Source: Bactrocera neohumeralis (Eukaryota > Arthropoda > Insecta > Diptera > Tephritidae). Taken from it: 64,000 nt of DNA. Of this stretch, positions 1-11,015 are shown one piece after another (position 1 is the first letter of the stretch; each line of letters begins with the position of its first letter). Below the pieces are notes generated by a model. The model was not told the origin of the DNA, searched no databases, and saw nothing but the letters and a program-made list of their open reading frames with translations. The position numbers and the translations under genes are program-made. The stretch is from contig NC_065921.1 in NCBI RefSeq assembly GCF_024586455.1, positions 87,728,061 through 87,792,060 of the forward strand, in the 5' to 3' direction.

Positions 1-179
1 GAGTACAAGCTGGATCTTAATATTACATATATTCGATGGCGTTAAAATTCCGACTGTCAACAATCCTAAAATTTTATGTGTAACATTCGACAGGCTCTGA
101 GCCTTCACTTCTCATACGACCGCGATAACTGCTAAATTACAGAGCCACAAGAAATCCTCAAGTCGCTGGCCGGCAGATC

Positions 180-835
180 ATGGGGGAAAGACAAAGAAAC
201 GTTGTTATGCCGCAGCAAAGCCCAAGCAACCATGGATGTAGTGAAAAGAAAACGAAGAAGCTTCGAACATGTCGTAACACTGCATTTCGGACTATCACAG
301 TCTGTCTCCTGATGTCTCCGGTCGAAAAACTGTACAGCGAGGCCCGTATGCTTCCGGTTAAGGAACATAACAAACCCTTTTCCTAAAAGTTTCTACTTAG
401 ATGTTTTCGCAGAAACCATCCTTGCAGTCGTCTGCTTGAAGTGGAATAGCCTCCAAGAAACATCAAGAGGTTCTCCTTTAACTATGGCGACGATATCGAA
501 CAGACATCGGACGCAATTCAGTTCAGACACGCACAGACCGCCATTCACAGTGGAGCTAATAACACCTCCACCGACGTCCTTACAGCGAATGGCAAACCAC
601 CACCCAGACGCAAAGCTCGAGTTGCCATGAAAATCTACTATGACCCTTGGGCAACATCGTTCTGGATACTATAGCAGGTTAAACTCCTACTTATCCAGAA
701 TCGAACCCGATCGCCATCTCTTTGCATGTCCAACGAAACCCACTCATCTAACACTTATCCTACGATCCGACTTTTGTGGAGCCTACTCAGAATTCCCTGG
801 AAATTCGTCAATTCTGTTAGATTACAATAACACTT
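180..835 (+). mobile_element. Degraded 3' end of a jockey-type non-LTR retrotransposon
   Basis: Broken reading frames on the + strand keep pieces of the reverse-transcriptase C-terminus of jockey-clade elements: RSGYYSRLNSYLSRIEPD at about 655-710, then CPTKPTHLT about 20 codons on. The usual Cys-rich segment between them is deleted. The stretch around 540-560 (CGCCATTCA, AGTGGAGCTA) recurs near 62876, where a second copy lies in the same orientation. Stops and frame shifts make it inactive. Exact ends cannot be set by eye. Confidence 0.7.
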
Positions 836-840
836 TATAA

Positions 841-3800
841 ATCAAAATTTCGCAAAGTTTGGTTACTTTGGCCACTATACAATACCCTTGAAGCTTATAT
901 AAATGAATGCCTTCCTATGCTTTGGCTTCCCTATTTTTCTAAGGCCACATTTATCACAATTTTTTTTAGTTCTTCAGCCTTGGCAATAAATTATTCGCTA
1001 AGCCTCTGGAGAATCGGATATGTGCTGCGAGCAACAAAAGAATTTATGGACGTGGGCTCGCCGTGGGAATTCTATCCCAAATTATCACAATTCTAATGAA
1101 AAAATAAGCTTGAACTTAAAATTTCGAAGAATATACAAGCTTTTTCGTAGGGATCTTAATTCTTTAAATATTTTTTGTAGCACGGTCTGCGTACTTAACA
1201 CGCCAGTCACTGCGCGCCGGTATTAATCAGATGAGCCCATTCAATTTTACTTAATCCTAAGCATATCACTGACACATTCTCCCACTGACAGCTGACAGGC
1301 GATTTGCAAGTGTCAAATTCATATGCTTCTAAACACCTTCCAACAAAATTGATGCTTCTCCACACACATACACACGATGGGCGCTGAAACAGAAGTGTCA
1401 ACACAATTTTATTCAGACTAATAACCGTAGAAAATACCCAAAATGACATAAGTAGAACTGAAGACAGCTTGATGAGGAAGGCAGCGAGAGAAGGGAGAAT
1501 GTTGAAGTTGTTCTATGCGCAAAATTTGTCAAGCTAAACCATGGTCTGACACCACTTAGCCGTGAAACTAAAGACTCATTGAAATAACAGCAACAAATAC
1601 AAATATATAAAAATGTTTGGACGGAGCATTATTTAGAATCAAAAAGCGGACATCAGCGGTACATGCTTGACTGGTTAACAACCGCACCCACAAATTCACA
1701 CGAGCACCTGATATCGATGCAAAAATATATGTGTTGTTGTTGCTGGCGGTCGTGCGCGTTGATGATACTTGACTTAATTTTTGGCTTCACAATAACTTCA
1801 GCTCCATTGAGCTGTCAAAGCCGATTGTCATTGTGCCGAACGAAAGCGGCGCAGCACTGCTCAACGGGATGAGGACTCGGTGCAGGCCACTGAGCAGGCG
1901 GACGCTGAGGCGGTTAGGTGGCCGATCAGATGCAACAATTGCGCTGTGTTGGCGTTGACAAGCGAACAGCACAGCAGCCAGTCGGGACAACGGCGCATCA
2001 CGGGACTTAAGTGATAAGTATGTGGATTGGCGGTTGGAGGAGGCAGCAAATTTGTATTGTTGTTATGCCAAACACTTACAAACTAGCTACAAGTGGGTAT
2101 TTAAGTATGTACGTATGTATATGTGTGTGTGGTGAGAGTGGCATACGTATAAATACTTTGTTCACTTTGATTGGCAAATTTGCATGCGCCAGACCTTTTG
2201 CTCACCGCTGCACTTTAAGCCATCTTTTCTGCGGTCGTCTGCGACAAAGGCCACAGCAACAATAACAGCAAACATGCCGCCGTAATTGCGTGAATTAATG
2301 TTGTAAATCATTTATGGTTAAGTGGGGCCCTTAAAAGCCACTTTAATGCAACTCATTTGCAAATTTACAGGAATGCAGCGTTAAAGTAGCTGTGAGTCGT
2401 TGCCACGGCAGCAGCAATGCTTGACAACAAGTAGCAGCAACAATTTGCGGTTCGGCTGAATTATTGGTGTTGCCACCAATTTTGTTGGAATTTCATTGAC
2501 ACTTGTCGCCCGCTACAACGTTGATTTACAATTTTGTTGCCAATGATGGCATATTAAATGGGAGGTTAGCTTGCGGCTGCAATCACTTTTGACATCATCG
2601 TCAATTAGGCGTGAATCAAGTGTCAAGCGTGAAGTGAAAGGCGGTAGAAGTGGAGTGGGAAACTTTATGTGGCATAACGTATTGCAAGTAATTTTAACAG
2701 AAAGCCAGTCCGGTTGGGGCCAACAGCATGAAGTGTTCTTTTGTATCATTGATCACAAATACTTCAGGACTCGCATGAGAGCAGTGCTATCTTCCGTTAT
2801 ATCAGTGGCAGGGTTGAGCAAAAAGTGTAGAATCCAATCAGTATGATATAAATCAAATGAAAGCGGATTGAAGTGAAATCTTTTTACAAGAAGAGCCGTT
2901 CCTAAAATAACGATTGATGTCAATAGAGTCGGTACCAGGCCTTGCGGATGCCGTTGAGAGATTTTACGATTCTACATAATCAAAAATTATGCATTCTAGC
3001 TGATTGTTGGCTGAAACCCACGAAGTTTTTCGTAAACCCATTTCTTTCTTACTCCTTATCAGCCTTCAATTCCTTTGTTACTCCCTCTTATTCGCCATTT
3101 ATAAATATTTTTTTCCTATTCTTTTCGCCTGCAGGGTCCATATTCAATCAATTTATTTCAATTACACTTTATTACTAACATTTTTTCCGTTAGCTTGCCG
3201 CCAGCGACAGCAACGTGTACGACAAATTGCCAACAAGTTGTACCAAATAATCAAATTAAATGTGTGTCTAGTCAATAGACGTCAACATATACATACCAGC
3301 ACATACATACATGTGTAACGCCAAGCCAGCGTGCTCTACAAGCAGCGTTCAAAGGCGACAAAATTCGATTAACTGCAAGTGTGATTGGTGGCAACAAAAC
3401 TAAAGCGACTGCATTGGTTGCATGCAACATGCAGTAGCAGATAAGCGGATACCGCACCACCACTTCAATACCACGTCACATACATACAAACATACGAGTA
3501 GGTGTCATTGCGTTCTTTTGCAAGGCGACAATAAAGCAATCAAGCAAATAATTCGATTAAGTGGAAATTAAAAGCGATTTACTGTCGAACGCGTAAAGCG
3601 CGGCAAACACAACTTGAACACGAGATTTTAGGTAGAAATGATTCTAAGAAGGCGATGACAACATTATATGTGATTGATGTAGATGGACTTGAGTCAGAAA
3701 AGTAGAATTTTTTAGCATGAATGATGGCCTCAGTACCGTCAGAACTTAAAGCGTTATCCTGCAAGGATTCTGAATGTATACTAAAACGTGAAAAAATGCT

Positions 3801-6184
3801 ACACTCGAAGTATAGACAAGGTCTCAGGAGTGATCCTCAAAAAAGTAATACGCTGCAGTTTAATAAAAATTTTAATACTCTAAATTTATGTATATAGAAG
3901 AAAATTACTGCAAATTTTTGGATAAATTATTTAAATTGAACACCTTTTTTCCTTCCGTTTTGTTTTTTTACTACATTTTTTATATTTTTTCCCGTTTTCT
4001 ATTAATTCTGTTGCCATGTGATCACATATTAAAACTGTTATTCAATATTAAGCGTAATTTCCTAACCGGTTGCTCAACATTATTAAGCAGTTTGAAATGG
4101 GTCAACTGCTTTCAGGCAGCTTCGCATATAGGTAAAAAATGCTCTTTTCAGAAGTGAAGTAGGTAGCGCAAAATGTGGCAAAAAGGTGCAAAAGAGATTA
4201 ACATATTTGCTTGTTAACCTAATGAAGTCATAAATTATGTGGTATCTGCCACAAAATCAAACGAGCCACTTAGACACACACAATCAGAACTAATGTGATA
4301 TGAATATATTTCCAATATTATGCTGCGGCACAGGTTTTTCTATGAATTTCTTAAGTCCTTTTCAGATATCAACAGCTATTTTTCATCTTATAAGAGGTTT
4401 GTCGATCGCAATTCAATCGAAATCGTGAATAATAGGAATTAGTAGAATTTTTGGACAGCTCAACACACACATATGTACATACACACATGTGGCAAAAATT
4501 GTTGAATAAAGTTTTTTTTCGTAACTAGGCGGTAGTTCGGGCGGACGTAATTCATTCTTGTTAGTGGCTGTAGTGTCCTACAGTAGTGGATTCATAATAG
4601 TAGTCGGAGAAAAAAATATTTGGCGGCATTTTATTTATATTTTATTGAGAATTTCAGGCCACGGTAGAGCAATATACTTCTTCTTTCTACAAAATCAACT
4701 AATTGCATTTGAAAAAAGCAAACAACTACTATTTTCGAACTTTGATCAGCAATCTTCTTATTTTACACTACTCAGGAATTGAAGTATTACTTCATTGAAA
4801 GCACTGGGCAAATAATGTTGTCCCGAATCAACCGTAGAACATTTAATTTATGTGATATTTTTTATTCATGTTTATTCCTTATCCAGCTTTTATAAAGGAA
4901 TCCATGAGTTGAAACTAAAAATATCATTTTATTTCATTGTATTCGTTCAACCTTTACTTTCAACTTAAGAGTATTTATAGATTGCCATGAAATCATGACT
5001 GCCCTTACTAAAATCCCAAAACTAATAAAATTTTCTTAATATATTCATCATTTAAATATTAGTATCATAAATTTTGTCCATAAATTCAATAGAATGCATA
5101 AGTCCACTTTTGCTTTTTGATTATTAATCATCATCTTTCATCCAAACATACTTAACAAAAAGCATAACACTAATAAAAAGAAATATCAAAAATTTGTTTA
5201 ATTCTCATTCAAACCAAACTACTAACATATTTCAGAGTTTCTCAGCACATGTTCAATTGATGCTGGCTTAAAAAATTGAGAGCCTAAGCAGTCTTTCGCA
5301 AAACATAAAAAAATTTACATATGTAAGTATGTGCATGTGAGTATGCTTACCATATGCAATACTTAAAATAAGAGTGGAATGAAATGCATGAAAAATTAAC
5401 TCACCACAAATTCTGCGCTAACTTGCAATATTCATATATCCCCATTCAAAGCTTTTCAAACACCACGCATTCTGCTACATGCAATATTCACATAACCATA
5501 ACCAACGCTTTGTAAAGCCCAGGAAGCTCAGGAAGCCGTAATGTGAACGCACAACAGTTTCCTCTCTCTTCCTTTGCAAACACATGAGCACATGATTTTG
5601 TAACTTCACCACACTAAATTCACATAGAATGCACACAAAAAAGTATTTTCACATTTCAAATTAATATATTATTACGAACTGAAACTGCACAGAATTTATT
5701 TTGCGATTCACTTCCAATTCACTTTCTTGCAAAAACGCCATTTTGAAAGCTGACACGAATAACGTTACTTTAGCTCCGCCATTTCCGTCAAACTCCACAA
5801 ATTCCGTAATATTGTCAAAAAAAGCCACCAATTGCACCGGAGTGTTGCCAGCTTAGTCAAGAATTAATAAAATTTCACCATTTTTCGCTTTGCTCGCATT
5901 TGTTTTTGTTGCGATTTTGCTTTGTGCTCACTTTCTGTTTTTATTTAATTACGCCAAACCTCATTCTATATCAGGCGGTTTCGTTGACAATTTGCTGTTG
6001 TTCTGTCGTTTGCCAGCTGGGCGTGTTTTTAATATTTTGATATTGATGTTAAGTTTTTCCAGCAAATTGAATTGCGTTTTAAGATAATTGTGATAACACA
6101 AGATAATTGCTAAATGTGTCAACTGCAAAAGTGCAGAATTTGATTTCTTTCCATACTGATTTAAAGGCAATTGTTTGTAACGCC
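841..6184. other. Intergenic DNA upstream of the GNB1L-like gene
   Basis: No supported gene. The stretch is AT-rich with short simple repeats (for example TATG/TGTA tracts near 2105-2130) and no long conserved reading frame. The last few hundred bases before 6185 should hold the promoter and 5' UTR of the WD40 gene, but I see no clear TATA box or initiator. Confidence 0.5.
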
Positions 6185-7305
6185 ATGGCCGTTTTGCCGC
6201 CTGATCCAGTTTTTACGCTGCGCTGCCCGGAGATGGGACCGGTGAATTCCATTTGCTTTCATCACTGCGATCGTTTGTTGGCCGGCACCCTTAAGGGTAG
6301 CGTTTTCTTGTGGGATTTGCAGGTGTACCCGAAAACTAACCAAATTCTAATGAATTTTGAAATAACCTAAAATATGTACAATTACAGACAAATCGTTCCG
6401 CATTGCATTTTGAAGTTGGCCAACAGCCCATAACTAGTCTTCACCACACCGACGACACGCTGATTACGCAGGAAAAAGGTGGCACAGTTACTTTGTGGAC
6501 AATGTCGAACAGTGGATATGTGCGTGAACGCACCATCGAAGCCAATTTCAATGCATTCTGTCGTACTGCTTTGTATACACCGCCTGAGGGCAGCGGTGGG
6601 CCGCTACTCTTCTATCCTTGTGATGAAAATTCAATTGGTGTGCTGCATGTGAATGATGATGTTGCTGCCCCATCGCAGATGCTTGTGCCAGACGATCCGC
6701 AATTACCGAAATTGGGCAGCGTATCTTGTTTCAAACCATTCGAAAGTGCTTCACAGTTATTCCTTCTCGCCGGCTATGAATCCGGTCATTTTCTGACATG
6801 GGATTTAAGTTCCGGCGTCATTATAGATTTGTTACAGTTGGATCCCGAACCAATGGCAATCGATTACGATGCACAAACTAATCGGGGCATTGTTGGAGGA
6901 CCAAGTGAGTTTAATTTTAGAAAGCGACGTTTATTCACTTCAAACATTATTCGCATTTTGTAATTTAAATCCGCAGATGACAAACTCACGGCCATTACGT
7001 ATCAACGACAATCGATGCAATTGCAAAGAGCCAACGATATCACCATAAAAAATGCCGGCATTAACTGCATACGCATACGAGATGATCAGAAAGTATTTGC
7101 GAGCGGAGGTTGGGATGGTCGTGTGCGAATCTTCTCTTGGAAAAGTTTACGCCCACTTGCGGTGTTGACTGAACATAAAACTGCCGGCGGGGGCGGCATT
7201 ATGGATATTGCATATTCAGAAGGGAAAGTGTCGATGTGGAATGCGCGCATTATGGCGTCCGCAGGCACCGATGGGCAGGTTGCTCTATGGGATTTATACA
7301 ACTGA
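6185..7305 (+). CDS. GNB1L-like WD40-repeat protein, three exons
   Basis: Exons 6185-6322, 6388-6904 and 6977-7305 join in phase (donors GTGTAC and GTGAGT, acceptors TTACAG and CCGCAG) to give 327 residues, the same length as I recall for human GNB1L. The start ATG lies in GCCATGGCC. The protein opens with PPDPVFTLR, a GNB1L hallmark, and shows WD-type strands ending in FLWDL, TLWTM, FLTWDL, RIFSWK and ALWDL. The segments LLAGYESGHFLTWDLS and ASGGWDGRVRIFSWKSLRPL match the family closely. GNB1L is a beta-propeller adaptor; in mammals it is implicated in stability of PI3K-like kinases such as ATM and ATR, through the TELO2 co-chaperone system. It converges on mre11, whose stop codon is 462 bp away. 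Identity is firm; the role in flies is inferred from orthology. Confidence 0.92.
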
Positions 7306-7554
7306 GTGAAAGAATATATATTTTCAATGCCATTAGAGCACCAGACGGTGTAAACATTTCACAACCTATGCACACACATTTTCATTCATTAGTACTTACT
7401 GTATATAGTTTTTAAAGTTTGGAACTTATTTCACAAAAACCTGACAACACCATAAAGTAGGCACTAATGTTATGGGTAAATATTTAAAAAGGAAAAAAAA
7501 ACAAATTTTCATAACAAAATATTACTTGAAATGAGAGAAAAACCAATTATATTA

Positions 7555-7575
7555 AATAAAGTCCAATAGTTTATT
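7555..7575. terminator. Facing poly(A) signals of the GNB1L-like gene and mre11
   Basis: AATAAA at 7555-7560 on + lies 250 bp after the GNB1L-like stop. AATAAA on the - strand at 7570-7575 lies about 190 bp after the mre11 stop. Because cleavage normally occurs 10-30 bp past the signal, the two mature 3' UTRs should overlap. The signals are seen directly; the cleavage sites are inferred. Confidence 0.6.
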
Positions 7576-7766
7576 TCAAATATAAAAGTAGAGAAGAAAA
7601 CAAGATTTGATACATTTTGCTATGGTCCTTTGGTCGGAAAATAACAAAGAACCAGAGCAATAAGGTAAAGCTTAACGAAGTGACAATTTAATCAAAGACA
7701 AGTTATACTTCAAAGTAATTCGTTTTGCTTGTGCACTGACAATAAATAATGAGGAAATAAAGCAAA

Positions 7767-10180
7767 TTACTCCGAGTCGGAAATATCGATAACGTGTGCA
7801 TCTTTGGTGCCACGCTTTGCACGCGCATTCGCCAAAGACTCCAATAGTGAGGAACGCTACAATACACACGAAATATTTATTCCTTATTTTAATTATATAA
7901 ACAGATGAGATTGGCTTACCGTGGAGTTTACCGATACATCCAAAGCTTGTCGTGTGGAACGTGTTGGCGCCGCCGTAGCACCTCGCCCACGTCCCCTACC
8001 ACGCCCCCGGCCAGCAGTTGTTTTTGTGGTAGCTTCAGCTTTCGTTGTTTTTCTTCCACGTGCGGCTTTTGTACCTTTAGTAGGCTGAGGTGCAGCTTCT
8101 AAATCGCTATCGTCACTGTCGTCCAAGAAAAAGTTCTTCGATGCTTTTGATTGCTGTTTAGGCATTTTTTTGCGAATGGTTCATCATCACTGTCGCTATT
8201 ATTGGTGTTTAAAGCAGTCGACTTGCTCTTCACTTGCGTAGATTGCCTGCTCTTGCTAAGTGTAGAGGTTGAGGAAAAGCTACTTGTATTTGCTTTCACT
8301 TTTGAGTCGGTTTTATCCAAACTTTTTAGTACATCGTCGAGAGATAATTGTGAATTGAAGACCTCTAACGATTCTTCGATTTCGTCATCAGCTGGTAGGG
8401 TCTCCAACAGGTGCTCTAAAGCTCTTTCTTTACAGTGTCTTTAGGGAAGAAAATAATAAATTATGTACAAAATGGATTTAAAGAGAACGGCTGCGCAAAT
8501 AAGTACTTCATAATGCCGTCAGCCGCGGTTACGTCTCCCTTTTCTACGATACGATTGCACATTTCTGCCAAGATTTGTGGTGATAGAATTTTTAAACGGC
8601 GTTTGGCTGGAATTTCTTGAAAATATCGCTCAATGAAATTCTCGATTTTCATTTCACTACCCACATCCTAGGGATAAAACGTATACAGTTCTATATACCC
8701 ACTATTACATTTCAAAGCCAACTTACCACTTGAATGTTATCTAAGGCGCTACGCAAAGCTTCGTTGTCATATTCTGAATTTTCGCCCTTAGATCGCTTTA
8801 TTACTTTTTTGAAATGTATCATATCTGCTGGATTAGCTACCTAGGATTGCCCGAAGTTATTTCAATTTTTTTATTTTACTTTTTTTAAACTTTTGCGTAT
8901 TACCTGCTCATTGTACGACTGACCGAAGCGTATCGCATTAAACATTTGCTCCTCATTTGAAAAGAGTATTCGCAGACGTATAAGCGGCAATTGCGGTTGT
9001 TTTGGATGCCCGGTGAATTGCTCCTTTGCTTTTGTTATCATATTTTGAACGCGCTCCTTTGCCATAGCCATAACCTTATTTTGTACATCACCTTCGTCCA
9101 ACTTTAGTTCTTCCGTCATTTGAGACAAATCGACCGAATCGAAAACAAATGGGCGTACGGTTTGTAATGGTAACGGTTTCATTTGAAAACGCGTTTTATG
9201 TATTTCCAATAAGCCCACATATTTCTTTAGCGCTTCACCCTCAGCTAGCGAAGTAGCAACAGATGATCCCGGTTGACTAACGTAAAAGTTACGTGTCGCA
9301 TTAAAATTAGGATTTATATGGCAATCGTGTTCATGACCCCAAATAACCAAATGCAAAAAATCAGGTAGCAATTCTTCTGGAATATTACTTTTTGGACCGC
9401 GATCAGCATGATTCTGATGCAAAACCATCAAGTGAAACCATTCTCCTTCCTCGGGTCCCGGACACGCAATATTGACTTTAAAATCCTCAAATAGCCGTCG
9501 CAAACGTGCATCGTGTATATGACTCAGTCCATATAGTGCCAATTGTGTTTCACCTTTGCGCAAAAGTAATGGACTAATAGTAACTTTTGTGAGATCGGTC
9601 CAGCGTCCAAAATAATTTATTAAACCAGTTGTCGAGAGTAAATCAAGCGAACTAAGTTGACCAAAGCCGCTGGGATCATCATGATTGCCATGTATGGAAA
9701 ATACTGGTATAGCTATATTAAGATTTGGATCCTCGTAGTTGACCGTCTCATTGGTGGCATTGTGAAAATTCACCGACTGATCACTAAGCATTTCAATGCT
9801 AATCGGTTTGTCACCAAATGTGTAACGCCGTAGTAATTTCATGCAGCTAAATATTGAAAATATTAAATAAACATGCAAATATGCATTAAATAGCTTATAA
9901 CTTACTTGTGCAGTGTATTCTGGCTGGGAACTGCATCATGAAACAAATCGCCGCCGAGTAAAATGAAGTCAACATCTTCCTGCACAGCCAGTTGAAGTAT
10001 TTCCTCAAAAGTTACGAAGCTATCGTCTCCTAAGAGTAGCGAAGCAGTTTTTTTTTTAATTCCCGACTTTTCAAAATCAAAATACTTACCGCGCACCGCG
10101 TTTTTCTCTGCATAGCCCAAGTGATTGTCAGTTGCCACCAATATGCGCAGCACGTCTTCAGAATTTACTTCCTCGCTCAT
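7767..10180 (-). CDS. mre11: MRE11 double-strand-break repair nuclease, seven exons, one-base frameshift
   Basis: Exons, in coding order: 10180-10090, 10029-9906, 9846-8904, 8840-8727, 8667-8507, 8438-7920 and 7856-7767. The introns are 59-68 nt. MRE11 is the nuclease of the MRE11-RAD50-NBS1 complex. Metal-binding phosphoesterase motifs are all present: TDNHLGY, GGDLFHD, FSIHGNHDDP and WGHEHD. These are followed by the DNA-binding cap, an Arg-Gly-rich stretch (GRGRGRGRGRG) and an acidic tail (DISDSE). I chose MSEEV as the start because the residues upstream are not conserved. Exon 6 is broken at an A7 run (8165-8171): the upstream frame ends in DDEPFAKK and the downstream frame resumes at MPKQQSK. 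One extra A would give 681 codons with all phases consistent, so this is an assembly error or a recent lesion. Its neighbour on the 3' side is the convergent GNB1L-like gene. Confidence 0.93.
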
Positions 10181-11015
10181 ATTAGAGAAATAATTTGTTT
10201 CAATCAAATATATTAGCAACTTTAACTGTTTAAAACCCAGCGGAAATTTTCAGACGCAAATTTCACAAGTTTTGCGCTTTTCCACAAAGTGGTATGACAT
10301 TTCCAATTGACAAGTGAGTGTGGCCATACTGCTTGAACCTTTCAAAAAATTAATAAATTAGTAATAATATTGCAATTGTTGTATAGATTTCGTACCAGAA
10401 TACCAAATCGTTTTGTTTTTTTATATACTATATTATTTTGTAATTTATTATTTTTTTATAATTTATAGGTTCATAATCAAAGCAGAAAACCCTCCCAATA
10501 AAAATTTGTTGTGCTCACCACTATAGTGCACTATTGTGAACTGTTGGCCGCAAGTCTTCAGAATAAGAAAAGGGTAAGTATTGCATAAATATCCGGTTTA
10601 GAACTGTATGTCAAAAACTTCCATTCAAATTACAAATACAACAAAAACAATAAAACAACTGTTACTGTGCGTTCAACAAGATTATGTAAAAATTGAACTC
10701 TTTTATTAATTCAAGATGTGTTTAATTATACATTTAACTTAAAATAATTAAGTAACCCAAAATGTGTCAAAAGCATTATTTGGTTCGCTATGCTAAATTC
10801 ACAGTAGAACGAAATATTGGCTTGAAGCTACTTAACCAGGTATCAAGCGATTTTTATACCCCCCTTGAAATGTGTGATATTTTTATTAGAGTATACGTTT
10901 AAACTCTTATATTATATACTAAGCACTAACAATATTTACTTAAGCTATTTTCTTAGCCAAATTAAGTTTGAACTTATTGAATTCTAAAATTATTTTTATA
11001 TTTTAAAACATAACC
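10181..11015. other. Spacer between the mre11 start and the Sobp 3' end
   Basis: This holds the mre11 promoter region just above 10180 and the Sobp 3' UTR. An AATAAA on the - strand at 10882-10887, about 130 bp past the Sobp stop, is the likely Sobp poly(A) signal. Near 10567-10580 a strong + strand splice donor (AAAGGGTAAGTATT) follows a unique stretch, which could mark a non-coding first exon transcribed away from mre11. No coding frame supports that transcript. Confidence 0.4.

Noticed and set aside
8439..8506. Apparent MRE11 C-terminus NPFCT with a stop codon
   Set aside because: This is read-through into an intron. A GTACTT donor after ATGAA and a CTAAAG acceptor continue the protein as IMKHCKERALEHLLETLP.
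10030..10089. An in-frame 20-codon insert in MRE11 (KYFDFEKSGIKKK region)
   Set aside because: It is a 60-nt intron whose length is a multiple of three: GTAAGT donor and CTCTTAG acceptor bound it, and removing it restores the conserved AVRGDDSF.
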